Below are positions 37,097 to 47,600 of a DNA stretch of 64,000 bases, one piece after another (within the stretch, counting starts at the first letter, position 1; each line of letters opens with the position of its first letter). The stretch comes from Labrenzia sp. PHM005 (lineage in GTDB: Bacteria; Pseudomonadota; Alphaproteobacteria; Rhizobiales; Stappiaceae). The stretch spans positions 248,001 through 312,000 of the forward strand of contig NZ_CP041191.1 in the NCBI RefSeq assembly GCF_006517275.1. Reading direction: 5' to 3'. A program made the translations under genes and the position numbers. The notes under the pieces are model-generated. The model was not told the origin of the DNA. It worked only from the letters and a program-made list of their open reading frames with translations, and searched no databases.

Positions 37097-37126
37097 AAAA
37101 GCCGGTTCCTAAGGAACCGGCTTTTT
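37097..37126 (+). terminator. Strong terminator after the small membrane peptide gene
   Basis: A 13-bp perfect stem AAAAGCCGGTTCC / GGAACCGGCTTTT with a 3-nt loop. It may also terminate the convergent VOC gene from the other side. Confidence 0.92.
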
Positions 37127-37145
37127 CGTAATCTAGACTATTTTC

Positions 37146-37520
37146 CTAAGCCGGTGTCATCCAGCCCTGCGCAGCGCCGCTCGAATCCTTTAACAAGGCG
37201 ATCCGGCCAATACCTGGGACATCAAACGGCGGACGGACAATTTCGCCGCCGTTTTCCTTTGCCAGAGCAAGACGGTCATCAATGTTGTCGACGGCAATAT
37301 ATGAAAACCAATGATCCCGGAGGCCTTCATAATCCGGCCCATTCATTTCAAAAAGTCCACACGCCGGTTTTTCACCTGGATTGGCGATTAAGTAGGTCCC
37401 GCCGCCTTCCATCGGCATCTCCGCAAATGTCCAACCGAGCGACTTGCCGTAGAATTCCTTGGCCTTTTCGACGTCCCTCGTCATCAATTCATTCCACCAA
37501 AAATACCCGTGTTCCCACAT
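37146..37520 (-). CDS. VOC family (glyoxalase/bleomycin-resistance-like) protein
   Basis: The protein has 124 residues from ATG 37520, with AGGGAA about six bases upstream; a longer frame upstream has no such site. It is a two-module VOC fold: GYFWWNELMTRDVEKAKEFYGKSLGWTF, GLFEMNG, then HWFSYIAVDNIDDRLALAKENGGEIVRPPFDVPGIGRIALLKDSSGAAQGWM. The family covers lyases, dioxygenases and resistance proteins; metal-binding His/Glu residues are not complete here, so the activity is unknown. It is convergent with the small peptide gene. Confidence 0.87.
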   Translation of the reverse strand: MWEHGYFWWNELMTRDVEKAKEFYGKSLGWTFAEMPMEGGGTYLIANPGEKPACGLFEMNGPDYEGLRDHWFSYIAVDNIDDRLALAKENGGEIVRPPFDVPGIGRIALLKDSSGAAQGWMTPA

Positions 37521-37701
37521 AACATTCCCTTCCACATTTGCTGTTTCCGGAGTTTCTGTTTGAATTAATGAGAAAAAGGCACTCATTAAGCTCAGAGTAT
37601 GCGGTCCGAATGTATGTAAATACAACCCGTGACGGGCACATGCAGCCCGTCCAACCCGTTGAACCCCGGGTTGGACAAAAGTTGAAATTGCTGGGAAAGG
37701 A

Positions 37702-38298
37702 TCAGTTCTTCACCGGCCGAACCTGGCCGCTGAAAGATCCGGTAATGCAGTCCTGGTAGTGCTTGGACACATCGGACGCTGGAACGCAACCGCTGCTGTC
37801 CATTCCAAACTTCTCAGCCGATTCTTTGACAAGAGACAAGCTGATCGCGTTTATCCGCTTTTCTTCCTCCAACTCGAGAGCAACCGTTGCAACAAAGGCA
37901 TCAATAGCCCCGACCCCAGCTGCAATAGCAGCCGTGTTGGGCATCGGATTTTTGGCAACCGAACCCGAGGTCAAGGTAATCGAGCCGCCGGTTTTCAGAT
38001 ATTTGTGCCCAACCCGGACCACGTTTACCTGGCCCATGACCTTGCTTTTTAGCGCCAGGTCGTAGGCATGATCGCTTTCATCATCAAAACGCCCCATTAC
38101 GCCGTCACCCGCCGCGACAACAATGGCGTCGACTGGTCCCACTTTCTCAAACAGCGCTTTGATCGAGTCTTTGCTTTCGATATCAACTTGTAGATCGCCA
38201 CTGGTTCTGCCAACGGCAATGACGTCATGATCCTGGCCCAGCAATTTAACAATTTCGGTGCCAACCAAGCCGGTACCACCAATAACTACAGTTTTCAT
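37702..38298 (-). CDS. Short-chain dehydrogenase (atypical, no Tyr-x-x-x-Lys seen)
   Basis: The protein has 198 residues from ATG 38298, with TAGGAG six bases upstream. A Rossmann core is evident: VVIGGTGLVGTEIVKLLG, then VDAIVVAAGDGVMGRF and GSITLTSGSVAKNPMPNTAAIAAGVGAIDAF. The usual catalytic Tyr-x-x-x-Lys is not present; AAIAAGVGA occupies that place, so the enzyme may be of the short, atypical SDR type that often acts on small carbonyls. It is divergent from a LysR-type regulator with a palindrome in the shared 100-bp gap. Confidence 0.85.
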   Translation of the reverse strand: MKTVVIGGTGLVGTEIVKLLGQDHDVIAVGRTSGDLQVDIESKDSIKALFEKVGPVDAIVVAAGDGVMGRFDDESDHAYDLALKSKVMGQVNVVRVGHKYLKTGGSITLTSGSVAKNPMPNTAAIAAGVGAIDAFVATVALELEEEKRINAISLSLVKESAEKFGMDSSGCVPASDVSKHYQDCITGSFSGQVRPVKN

Positions 38299-38355
38299 GT
38301 TCAACTCCTATCAAAATCAGTGTGTTGAACTGACGTATCCTTCATTTCGGTCAGG

Positions 38356-38372
38356 AAAAAGCATAGCTTTTT
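38356..38372. promoter_or_regulatory. Palindrome in the SDR/LysR divergent promoter region
   Basis: AAAAAGC and GCTTTTT flank a 3-bp ATA spacer, giving a perfect 7-bp dyad. Its position, 26 bp before the LysR-type gene and 58 bp before the SDR gene, suits an operator. Confidence 0.5.
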
Positions 38373-38398
38373 GATCAATACGGTCATATTTTTAGACC

Positions 38399-39286
38399 AT
38401 GCCGAACCTCGATCATCTCGATGTCATCGACACCATTTGCGAAACAGGCAGTTTCCAGTTGGCCAGTGAAAAGCTGAACAAGGCGCGTTCTGCGGTTTCC
38501 TATTCGGTCAAGCAAGTAGAGGACTTTTATCAGATCCAGATCTTCGACCGCTCCAAATACCGCCCCGAGTTGACCCCGGAAGGCCGAATTCTTCTCTCCC
38601 GCATTCGCATCCTTTTGGGGCAAGCACAGGCCTTTGATGCATTTGTAGAAGAGTTGAAGGGAGAAACTGAAACTGAATTGGCGCTCGGTGTTAGCAGCAT
38701 TTTCCCAACCAAACAGCTCACAGGCCTGCTGAAATCGCTGCGTTCCAATTTCCCGGCAACAAGCATTCATCTGGAATTTGAAGTCGCCTCAGGCGAGCGC
38801 ATGCTGCTGGCTGAAAAGGTGGATGTTGCCGTGTTTGCGGCACCGGTCCGCAATGCGTCGCTTGATTACAAACCAATCGATACGATCGACGTGCCGTTGT
38901 TGATTTCGCGGGAATTGATCAACGAGCAGCCCGATGCCATCACCCGCACTGATCTGATCCGTCACCCTCAAGTGGTCGTCAAATCCTCAGACGACAAATC
39001 CCCTGATGCCGGACTGCTCGACGAAGCGCAGAAGTGGTACGTCACAGACCTAAGCGCAAAAAAAGATCTCATTTGTTCCGGATTAGGGTGGGGGCGGGTT
39101 CCCCGGCATATGGTTGAAGAGGAGATCAACAGTGACCGCCTAGTGGTTCTGCCCACGCTTGGCGAGGTTGTACTGCCAATATGCCTGTCAAAACGCGCCA
39201 ATCAGTCTTTGGGGCCGGTCGGTCAGCACATCTGGAACTTCTTTGATGTTCAGGCCGCCAGCCTTCAACAAAATGACAACGACTGA
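38399..39286 (+). CDS. LysR-type transcriptional regulator
   Basis: A 295-residue regulator. The N-terminal winged helix includes LDVIDTICETGSFQLASEKLNKARSAVSYSVKQVEDFY and LTPEGRILLSRIR. The effector domain starts near residue 90 (TELALGVSSIFPTKQLTGLLKSLRSNFP). It is divergent from the atypical SDR gene and, by the usual arrangement, probably controls it; a palindrome lies between them. The ligand is unknown. Confidence 0.9.
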   Translation: MPNLDHLDVIDTICETGSFQLASEKLNKARSAVSYSVKQVEDFYQIQIFDRSKYRPELTPEGRILLSRIRILLGQAQAFDAFVEELKGETETELALGVSSIFPTKQLTGLLKSLRSNFPATSIHLEFEVASGERMLLAEKVDVAVFAAPVRNASLDYKPIDTIDVPLLISRELINEQPDAITRTDLIRHPQVVVKSSDDKSPDAGLLDEAQKWYVTDLSAKKDLICSGLGWGRVPRHMVEEEINSDRLVVLPTLGEVVLPICLSKRANQSLGPVGQHIWNFFDVQAASLQQNDND

Positions 39287-39293
39287 AGCGGAA

Positions 39294-39905
39294 TTATTGA
39301 GCTTTGCTCTGCCCATAACCGGGCAAAGTCCAGCCAAAATGGATCGCACCGCCCCTTAGAACAAAGGCTATGCCTCCGGCGAGAACTGCGGCCGCCCAGG
39401 GCACAACACCGACTACCGTCAAAAGGACATAACTCCCGGCGCCAGCAAACGCTGCGCTGACATAGATCTCCGATTTGACGATCGAAGACGGCTCTCCGGC
39501 GATGGTATCCCGCAACACGCCGCCAAATGTTGCTGTCGCCACGCCCATTAAGACGGCAACCAGCACCGCATCCCCCACGCTGATCGCCTTGGCCGCACCC
39601 ATCACGGAATAGGCCGAAATCCCGACTGCATCTGCCCAGCGCAGTGGTTTGCTGAGTTTTTCGATCTTGTTGGCGAAGAACCAGACCAGCACGCTGACGA
39701 TCAGACAGACAACGAGGTATGTTTCGTTGACCACCCAAAAGACTGGCACGCCCAGAAGCAAATCACGAAGGGTGCCCCCGCCAATCCCGGTCAGTGTTGC
39801 AAAAAACAAAAAAGCAATAATATCCAGCTGCTTGCGGGATGCCATAATTCCGCCGGTGACTGCAAAAACAGCAACACCGAGGTAGTCCAGCAGCTGCAGC
39901 AACAT
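39294..39905 (-). CDS. UPF0126/TRIC family membrane channel
   Basis: The protein has 203 residues from ATG 39905. It has seven predicted helices built from two repeated units: DYLGVAVFAVTGGIMASRKQLD with GIGGGTLRDLLLG in the first, and ADAVGISAYSVMGAAKAI with TATFGGVLRDTIAGE in the second. Prokaryotic members of this family are homologues of trimeric intracellular cation (TRIC) channels; glycine transport has been suggested for some. Its gene is convergent with the LysR gene, 8 bp apart. Confidence 0.9.
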   Translation of the reverse strand: MLLQLLDYLGVAVFAVTGGIMASRKQLDIIAFLFFATLTGIGGGTLRDLLLGVPVFWVVNETYLVVCLIVSVLVWFFANKIEKLSKPLRWADAVGISAYSVMGAAKAISVGDAVLVAVLMGVATATFGGVLRDTIAGEPSSIVKSEIYVSAAFAGAGSYVLLTVVGVVPWAAAVLAGGIAFVLRGGAIHFGWTLPGYGQSKAQ

Positions 39906-39983
39906 GGATAGAGCCTTTTCCAAACAAAGAACCGCCCCTCATTTCCGGAAGGGCGGCTCAATTCAATCCAGTACAAGAAGCAA

Positions 39984-40619
39984 TTAAGCGCTCTTGTCGA
40001 CCGTCTGGCCCGCATCTGCCGGAGCATCGGGTTTTGGAGCTTCTTTCGGGCCGCCCTTGGAGACGCCGACCATGGCCGGACGCAGAACCCGCTCGCCAAT
40101 GACGTAGCCAGCTTGTACGACCTGAACAACTGTGTTGTTCGGAACCTCAGTGTTGGGCACTTCAAACATGGCCTGATGGAAGTTCGGGTCGAACTTGCTG
40201 CCTTCCGGGTCCAGCTTGCTGACGCCGTTCTTCTCAAGCTGTTTCAAGAGATCGCGTTCAATCATCTCCACGCCATCAATCAATGCGGCAATCCCCGCAT
40301 CGGCGTTTTTTCGATCGTCTTCCGGAAGGGCTTCCAGAGCCCGGCGGAGATTGTCGGAAACCGTCAGCATGTCCCGCGCAAAGCTGGAGACAGCATATTG
40401 GCGAGCATCTTTGACTTCTTTTTCTGTCCGGCGGCGCAGGTTTTCCATTTCCGCCATAGTGCGCAGCGCCCGGTCCTTCAGGTCTGCGTTTTCGGCCATC
40501 AGGGCCTCTACCGGATCAACCGCATTTTCTTCTGGAGCCGCACCAGCGCCATTGGCGCCTTCCGGTTCCGCAGTCTGTACTTCCGGCTGGTCTTCCGGGG
40601 ATTTGTTTTCGTCGCTCAT
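39984..40619 (-). CDS. grpE: Nucleotide exchange factor GrpE
   Basis: The protein has 211 residues from ATG 40619; a GTG 8 codons upstream is possible. GrpE releases ADP from DnaK. The acidic N-terminal tail ([13 protein letters not shown]) leads to a long coiled coil ([45 protein letters not shown]), and the beta head contains [39 protein letters not shown]. dnaK is not in the window. No heat-shock promoter is obvious in the short stretch before it. Confidence 0.95.
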   Translation of the reverse strand: MSDENKSPEDQPEVQTAEPEGANGAGAAPEENAVDPVEALMAENADLKDRALRTMAEMENLRRRTEKEVKDARQYAVSSFARDMLTVSDNLRRALEALPEDDRKNADAGIAALIDGVEMIERDLLKQLEKNGVSKLDPEGSKFDPNFHQAMFEVPNTEVPNNTVVQVVQAGYVIGERVLRPAMVGVSKGGPKEAPKPDAPADAGQTVDKSA

Positions 40620-40686
40620 GGGTGTTCCGTCTGACTGAGACACTTCTTGCGGATGCTTATACGTGCGAGCGGAGCGAATTCAAAGA

Positions 40687-40724
40687 GGAACCGGCGGATC
40701 GCATCACGCAAATCCGCCGGTTCC
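40687..40724 (-). terminator. Hairpin terminator of trxA
   Basis: A 13-bp perfect stem GGAACCGGCGGAT/ATCCGCCGGTTCC with a 12-nt loop between trxA and grpE. T runs beside it are short. Confidence 0.75.
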
Positions 40725-40770
40725 GCATTTTCTTCGCCTACTGCGCTCAGCGGCAATCGCGTCTTCGGCC

Positions 40771-41091
40771 TTAAAGGGCGCTTTTGATCCAATCAGAGAG
40801 CTTGCCTTTCGGCGCTGCGCCCACCTGAGTTGCCATCGGCTCACCACCTTTAAAGAGGATCAGCATAGGGATAGAGCGAACGCCATATTTCATGGCCATG
40901 TCCTGGTTCTCATCGATATTCAGCTTGGTGATTTTCACCTGGCCGTTCATCTCTTCGGAGATTTCTTCCAGAGCCGGGGCGATCATTTTACATGGACCGC
41001 ACCACTCAGCCCAGAAGTCGACAACAACAGGCTCATCGGAGTTCAGAACATCAGCTTCGAAGGAAGCATCGGTGACTTGGGTGGTAGCCAT
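40771..41091 (-). CDS. trxA: Thioredoxin
   Basis: A 106-residue thioredoxin with the active site WCGPC ([18 protein letters not shown]), the cis-Pro in [12 protein letters not shown], and the buried Asp of VVVDF. It reduces protein disulfides in the cytoplasm. It lies 85 nt after addA on the same strand and is followed by a strong hairpin, so it may be the end of the addBA transcript or have its own promoter. The addA-trxA neighbourhood is common in alphaproteobacteria. Confidence 0.96.
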   Translation of the reverse strand: MATTQVTDASFEADVLNSDEPVVVDFWAEWCGPCKMIAPALEEISEEMNGQVKITKLNIDENQDMAMKYGVRSIPMLILFKGGEPMATQVGAAPKGKLSDWIKSAL

Positions 41092-41176
41092 TACAACATC
41101 TCGTGGTTGGTTGCTTCACACATACCCAATAAAGGTATGCCAGTTGGGAGGAACGTAGGTAGCCGGAGCGCCTGCG

Positions 41177-44100
41177 TCAAGCGGATCGACCATCAGGTGA
41201 CAAACCTGCGAATGTTTCCTCAAGCAGATTTTCCGGAATCTCCATCAAGCTCGGTGCGGAGGTCCAAAGCAAATACGCGCAGATGCGCTTTTCTGGATAA
41301 ATCTGTTTCAGCAACTGCCTGTAAACACTAAGCTGCGCGCGGTACTCCAATGGGATTTCAGCTGCATTCTCCGGCGGACGGAGGTTGGTCTTGTAATCCA
41401 CAATCACAACTTCGTTTTCATCCACAATCAGCCGGTCGATTTGGCCCCAAACTTCGACTTCGGTGCCGTCATGCGCGCGAATCGTTCCCGTCAATGACAC
41501 TTCTGACCGCGCGTTCTGTGAAAACACAGAAACGAACGCCGGATTTTCCAGTACCTCCTTCAGCTCCGTCAGCAACGGTTCCTTGAACGAGATAAATTCT
41601 GGTTTGAGGGACTGATCCAAGAACTTTCTGGCGGCTGTCATGCGCTCACCATCCGGCAGATTAGGCAACAGCTCCAGGAGACGGTGCACCAAACGGCCAC
41701 GCTCCAGCGGCCAGGAGTCTGGCTGGCGCCCGGCAGAAAGCCGAGCAAGTGCCGTTACAGGTTCAACACCTTCTTTGTCTTCCATCGCCTCAAAGGCCCG
41801 TGAGGGCTGGAGGCGGGTCTTCTTTGGCACAGGTTTGACCGGCTGATGCGCCCAATCCGGCAAGTCCAGAACCACGTCTGAAACGTCATTGTTTTCAGTG
41901 CCGTGTGCTCCGCGCCCTTGGGGCGCACCGGGGCTGTCAGGATCCTTTTGCCAACGCCATCCGGCGACTTCGCCCGCTGCATTCGTCAACTCACGGGCTT
42001 GCGGTTTCAAGGCACTGGAAACAAGAGAATACCAGCAGCTTTCATGCGCCCCACGTTTCGGCTCCCAGCCGCAGACAACCAACCGGTCTTCGGCCCGTGT
42101 CAGTGCGACATAAAGGAGGCGCCGGTATTCTTCTTCCTGTCCCTGCCGGAGCGTATCGACCGCCTCATCGTGCCAGGCGATCCGCCCAGTTCTTGGCGGC
42201 AGCCAGACAAGGGCTGGCGGCAGCAGATCATTTTCAAGTCGGGGACGTGGCAAAAACGCTGGATCGTGGATCGCGCTGACCGGCGCGGCCCCGGGGTCCA
42301 CCAATATAACAATCCGCGCCTCCAGGCCTTTTGACCCATGCACGGTCATGATCCGGACCATGCCCTTGGTGTTGGTCAGCTCGCGTTTGATTTCTGTTGG
42401 CGCCGCTGCCATCCAGGCAAGGAACGCTTCCAGTCCCGGTGTCCCAGCTTGTTCGTAGGCAATGGTCAGCGCAAGAAATTCATCCAGCACGTCGTCGACC
42501 TCGACGCCAAGTCTGCGCCGAAATGCCTGCCGTCCGCCATCAGCGCCCAGTAGCCGGGCATAAAACTCATAAGGCGGCACAAAGTCGGCCCGGGCGCGCC
42601 AGTCTTCCAGCTGACTGCGCACGGTTTGCCACTTCGGTGACGTCTCTGACCGTTTGACCAGCATCTGCCACAGTGTGCCCGGCCGGATTGTCTCATCCGT
42701 TTCGCGGGCAACTTCCAAAAGATCCGTATCGTCCAGATCGAACAACGGGCTTTTTAGGACCGCGGCAAGGGACAGATCGTCCTCCGGCAGCAACAAAAAG
42801 CGGCCGAGTGCGGCAAGATCCTGAACGGCGATGTGATCGGTCAGGATGAGACGATCCGAGCCAGCCGCCGGAATGCTGAGGTTTTTCAGCTCCCGGTTCA
42901 GCGCTTCCACAAAAGGCCCGCGCTTGCGCACGAGGATCATCACATCACCTGGATCAGCCGTTCCGTCGCGCATCCATCCGGCGATGGTTGACGCGATCCG
43001 CTTGGCAACCTTCAACATCGGACTGCCGGAGCCGACATGATCCACCGGTAACCGCCAATCGTCCGGCTCGGTTATCTCGGCTTCAGCTTCCAGTGGCCAA
43101 ATGTCGACAATGCCCGGATCCCGGCGGATGGCCTCGTGCACCGGCGCCACACCCTCCTGAGACAGCCCTTGATAGGCGTTCTCGTCTTTGAAGACCTCAT
43201 CAACCGCACCAAGAACATCCGGCGTGGAGCGAAAAGAAAGCTGCAGGTTGACCGAATGGAATTCCTGTTCCGCCCGTTCTGCCTGACCGGAAAACGCCCG
43301 CCGCATGGCATCGAAATAGGCCGGAACCGCGCCCTGGAATGAATAGATCGACTGTTTTTCGTCGCCGACGGCAAAGAGAGTGCGCACTTTCTCCCGTCCG
43401 CTGTCGCCGACGAAGAACTCGGAGGCCAGCGCGTTGACCACTTCCCATTGGCGCGGGCTGGTATCCTGCGCCTCATCAACAAGGATATGGTCGAGCCCCT
43501 GATCAAGTTTATACTGCACCCATTGTGCGGCATCGGACTTGGCCAGCAGTGTTGCTGTTTTGACCACCAGGTCTTCAAAATCGAGATAACCCTTGGCCGT
43601 CTTGGCCCGCTCGTAATAGGTGATGACGGCGTCGGCGAGCCTTAGAAGCGAAGCCGTTCCTTCATAAGTCAGCACCTTGCGGCGGCCGTCCAGAAGATCC
43701 AGCAGACGGCCCTGTTCGGCAATCAACGCCTCAACCATCTCGGGGAAGGCTTCAGCCACTTTCTTGGTCGCCAGCGATTTGCGCGGCTCTAATTTTCCGG
43801 TCAGGAACACCGGTAGCCAGGCCTCCCGGAAAACATCCGGATCAGTTTGCCGGTTTGCGGCCACCAGCGCATCCGCCCTGCCCTGATCGGTCTTGGTGCC
43901 GGTGTTCAGTGCTTCGGCGTAACTCAAGCAGATGTTCAGATCGATTGGGCATTCGGAGCGGAAGCGATGATCGAATTCAGAGATCTGAAGTTTGGGATCA
44001 ACGTCGAGGTCCTCCGCGAGCTCGGCAAGAGCAGGTTCCAGACCGCCGGCATCCACCGTCCAGCGGCGAAACGCATCCCGATTCTGAATCAGTTCATCAA

Positions 44101-44692
44101 GTGCCTTCTGCGCCCCGCCATCACTCATCAGATCAATGACAGAGGCAAGCGCTGCACCGAAGAGGCTTTCCGGCTCCATTTCGGCCTTATACAAGACACT
44201 CGCACGCGCTTCGGCCATCAACTCGGCAGCAATGCGGTCATCGAGCACATTGAAGTGGCCGGCGACATTGGCCTCCAGCGGAAACTGATGCAGCAGCGCT
44301 TCACAAAAACCATGGATGGTCTGGATTTTGAGGCCGCCCGGTGTTTCGAGTGCCCGGGCAAACAGGCGCCGGGCCATTACGATCCGGGCTGCGTCCGGCT
44401 GCCGTCCCTCGATCTCGAACAGCTCCTTGGCAAGATCCGCGTCGTCCATGGTCACCCAGGTGCCGAGGATCTTGAAGACACGGGTCGCCATTTCAGCGGC
44501 GGCTGCCTTGGTGAAGGTCAGCGCCAAAATGCGCGAGGGATCTGTGCCGTCCAGCAGCAGCCGCACCACCCGGCGCGACAGAACGAAGGTTTTGCCGGAA
44601 CCCGCATTTGCGCTCACCCAGGCCGAGGCGCGCGGGCGGGAGGCGAGGTCTTGCCGCTGGCGCGTCAAATCCGGGATCTGAAATCCGCTCAT
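41177..44692 (-). CDS. addA: Double-strand break repair helicase-nuclease AddA
   Basis: A 1171-residue UvrD-type helicase fused to a RecB-like nuclease. The start is ATG 44692, overlapping the addB stop by 4 nt. Walker A is SANAGSGKTFVLSRRVV near residue 30, helicase motif Ia is ILALTFTKAAAAEMA, and motif II is HILVDEAQDTSPRQWEVV. The C-terminal nuclease has VWGQIDRLIVDENEVVIVDYKTN, the expected D...DxK site. With AddB it resects double-strand breaks for RecA loading. Confidence 0.95.
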   Translation of the reverse strand: MSGFQIPDLTRQRQDLASRPRASAWVSANAGSGKTFVLSRRVVRLLLDGTDPSRILALTFTKAAAAEMATRVFKILGTWVTMDDADLAKELFEIEGRQPDAARIVMARRLFARALETPGGLKIQTIHGFCEALLHQFPLEANVAGHFNVLDDRIAAELMAEARASVLYKAEMEPESLFGAALASVIDLMSDGGAQKALDELIQNRDAFRRWTVDAGGLEPALAELAEDLDVDPKLQISEFDHRFRSECPIDLNICLSYAEALNTGTKTDQGRADALVAANRQTDPDVFREAWLPVFLTGKLEPRKSLATKKVAEAFPEMVEALIAEQGRLLDLLDGRRKVLTYEGTASLLRLADAVITYYERAKTAKGYLDFEDLVVKTATLLAKSDAAQWVQYKLDQGLDHILVDEAQDTSPRQWEVVNALASEFFVGDSGREKVRTLFAVGDEKQSIYSFQGAVPAYFDAMRRAFSGQAERAEQEFHSVNLQLSFRSTPDVLGAVDEVFKDENAYQGLSQEGVAPVHEAIRRDPGIVDIWPLEAEAEITEPDDWRLPVDHVGSGSPMLKVAKRIASTIAGWMRDGTADPGDVMILVRKRGPFVEALNRELKNLSIPAAGSDRLILTDHIAVQDLAALGRFLLLPEDDLSLAAVLKSPLFDLDDTDLLEVARETDETIRPGTLWQMLVKRSETSPKWQTVRSQLEDWRARADFVPPYEFYARLLGADGGRQAFRRRLGVEVDDVLDEFLALTIAYEQAGTPGLEAFLAWMAAAPTEIKRELTNTKGMVRIMTVHGSKGLEARIVILVDPGAAPVSAIHDPAFLPRPRLENDLLPPALVWLPPRTGRIAWHDEAVDTLRQGQEEEYRRLLYVALTRAEDRLVVCGWEPKRGAHESCWYSLVSSALKPQARELTNAAGEVAGWRWQKDPDSPGAPQGRGAHGTENNDVSDVVLDLPDWAHQPVKPVPKKTRLQPSRAFEAMEDKEGVEPVTALARLSAGRQPDSWPLERGRLVHRLLELLPNLPDGERMTAARKFLDQSLKPEFISFKEPLLTELKEVLENPAFVSVFSQNARSEVSLTGTIRAHDGTEVEVWGQIDRLIVDENEVVIVDYKTNLRPPENAAEIPLEYRAQLSVYRQLLKQIYPEKRICAYLLWTSAPSLMEIPENLLEETFAGLSPDGRSA

Positions 44693-47600
44693 GCCGGATC
44701 CTCCCCGCCAAGCGCCCATTCCTGGGCACGTGCCAAGTGATCATAGGGCCCGTCCATTTGCCGGCCCTGCATCACCCGGGCGCGGGAGAGATACCCAGTT
44801 TCTTCCTTGGCATAGTGGGCGATCAACTGTTCCAGCCGCTGCCAGGCATCCTCTATCAATTCTTCCAGTGCAGTGTCCTTCGGGTTCCGGCCAACTTCCA
44901 GAACCGGTTCTGTTCCACCTTTGAGCTGGAGGTAAAGAAGTTCCCCGATAGGCTCTCCAGCAGGAACATCCTTGAAACCTCCGCGCTGGATCATGGCAGC
45001 TTCCAGGGGTAACTGCGGCGACAGGAGCGCATCTACCTGTTTCTGCGACGGCACTTGCCCGGTCTTGTAATCAATCACGGCCAACGACCCGGAGGTCATC
45101 AGATCAATCCGGTCAGCCCGCCCGCGCAGACGGAAATCAAGCCCCGGAAGCTTCAATTCGACCCCTCCACCGATTTCCAGAAAGCGCTTGTCGATCTGTG
45201 GCGCCCTGTTTGCCTCATAGGCCACGAACCCGGCTGCAATCCGCTGGAAACGCGGCCACCATAGAGCCCTAATTACAGGAAAAGCATCTAGGGGCTCAAA
45301 CAGTTCTTCGCCAATTTCCAAGAGGGCCTGCACCGCCGTATCGTCAAACGGCCCTGTCCAAGTGGACAAGAACTCGGCCAGCGCATCGTGAATAAGATTG
45401 CCCTTGTCGGCCGCGCCCGGCTCACCTCCAACCGGGTCGACCGGCTGAAGTTCAAGCGAATGGCGGGCAAATATGGCGTAGGGATCGCGCACCAGGCGTT
45501 CGATTTCCGTAATAGAGAGCGACTTTGGTCGGGCGGCCAACGGCGGTTTGGGCGAAGGCCGTACTGCCGGGCGGACCTCGCCTGCTTGCCGGTCCAAAAG
45601 GGCCGCAAGTTTTGTGTACCGGTTGCCCCGCCCTTCCATGTCAGATGTTGTTTCCGGGCCTGCCAGTGTCGTCAGCCGTTGCAACCAGCGAGAGGCAACC
45701 GTAGGCGCCCCATCGGCCCGTGCCGCCCGCGATAACAGAACACGCTTGGCGCCCATCCCTTGGGCAAAGTCATGCGCGGCAGCTCCAAGCCGGCGTTCAG
45801 GCGGTTCCAGCCCCATATCGCGCTTCATCGGCCGGTTCAGCCAGGGATCGTTGCGGGTGCGCTGTGGCCAAGTGCCCTCGTTGAGGCTACCGAGAATGAC
45901 AAAGTCAAAAGACTGCAGCCGTGCTTCCATCGGCCCGAGGATCTGCACGCGCGGATCTCCGGGCAGCCGGCGGCGTACAGCTTCACCGGACATCAGCGCA
46001 GACAGGACAGCAGGCCACTCACGCGGCGGCACAGCTAGACCACTGGCCTCAGCTTCCAAAAGTCCCGCCCAAAAACTGGCTAACGCCTCTCCCGCTTCCG
46101 CGGCATAAAGTTCATCTGCCGACCCGGTTTCATCGGCAGAGATCGCCTGCATCACATCGACATGCGCCTGAACAAGAACCTCGACCTGCACCGGTTCCTT
46201 TGTGCCAGCCAGGTCTTCAAGCGGGGCAAGTGCCTGCTTCAGCCGGTCTACCAGATCTACAATGACGTCCCAGTCGCCTTCGTGAATTTTCTTCCAGCGC
46301 GGCGTATGAGCATCTTCAGCAGCTGCACGGCAAACCTCAACCGCATGAATCAAACCATCCGTGCCCGGTCTTGGCCGCTCCCCACGGATGACACCACGTT
46401 CTAGTGCACGGGCAGCGGAACGGATGTCCTTCACCGGCAGACCAAGCCGCGCCAGTGGATGTTTCAGAAGCGCCAGCAAGTCAATCGGTTCACAGCCGTT
46501 GAGCGCCAGTTTGGCAGCCAATATGGCCAGGATCGCCGGTGCCGTCTGGTCAAGTGGACGGCCGGCACTGTCATCGGCGACGATATTCCAGCGTGCAAGT
46601 TCGGCTGCAACGCGGCGGGTCAACATCCTGTCAGGTGAAATTAGCGCCGCCATTTCTCCAAGCTCAATGGCTTCGCGCAAAGCGATGGCAAGGCTCAAGG
46701 CTTCGTCCGCCTCGTTGCGGGCCGTCATCAGCGCAACATTTACAAGTGCCGTTTCCCGAATCTCGACCGGTGTATTGGCAAGGTACGCGGTCCAGCCATC
46801 GGACGTGTCTGCCGGACGCAGCGCCTCGGACACCAGTTTTTGCCGTTGTGCCAAGATCGGATCTGATTGACCTAGCGGATTGACTGCATCCCTTGTGACA
46901 CCGAGCCGTTCCAGAAGCTGCTTCAAGGAATATTGCGGATGCGCGGATAGTGGCGGATGATTTTTACCAGCTACGAAGGATGCGCGGCCCGGCAGCGGCC
47001 GCTGGCCAAGCGCCTGCCAGGACAAGTCGTCTAGATCAAGATCCAAACCGGGTAGAACAATCACGCCTTGGTCCAGTCCGGCCACGGCCTTCAGAAGTTC
47101 TGAGGTTGCCGGCACCGAACCGGTGACACCGGCGACAATCACCGGGCCTTTCGGAGGATTGGCGGCAAGGCGCTGTGCTTCCCGGCGGATCAGGGCCGAC
47201 CGACGGGCTTTTGGGTCCATCTTGCCGAGCTCGGCCAAATGCGCTGGCCAGGCTTCCTGGACAATCTTCAGAAAATCTAAAGTGATCTGCCAATAGCGGG
47301 CATGGTCGTCTGGCACCAGGCCTGCCAATTCGCTCCATTCGGCCTCTTCCGTTTCAACCTCGTCCATTAGGGTCAGCAGATCGCCCGCCAGCCAAGCGGC
47401 ATCGGCCGTCGAAGCTGGCAAACCCAACGGCTCATCAGAGCGCAGACTTAATGCCTCCCGGCGCAAGGCGCCCTTCCAGGCCATCACCAGCCGGGTCATG
47501 GCCAGATGCCGGTCGATCAACGGCATAGCCTGGGGCAAGGGTTCCAAGTCAGGGGCAGCGCTCAGAGATTGCGCGTCTTCGTCGGCGTCACCGACCGGCC

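Noticed and set aside
43847..44740. 297-codon plus-strand open frame
   Set aside because: Antisense to addA helicase motifs; no domain in translation.
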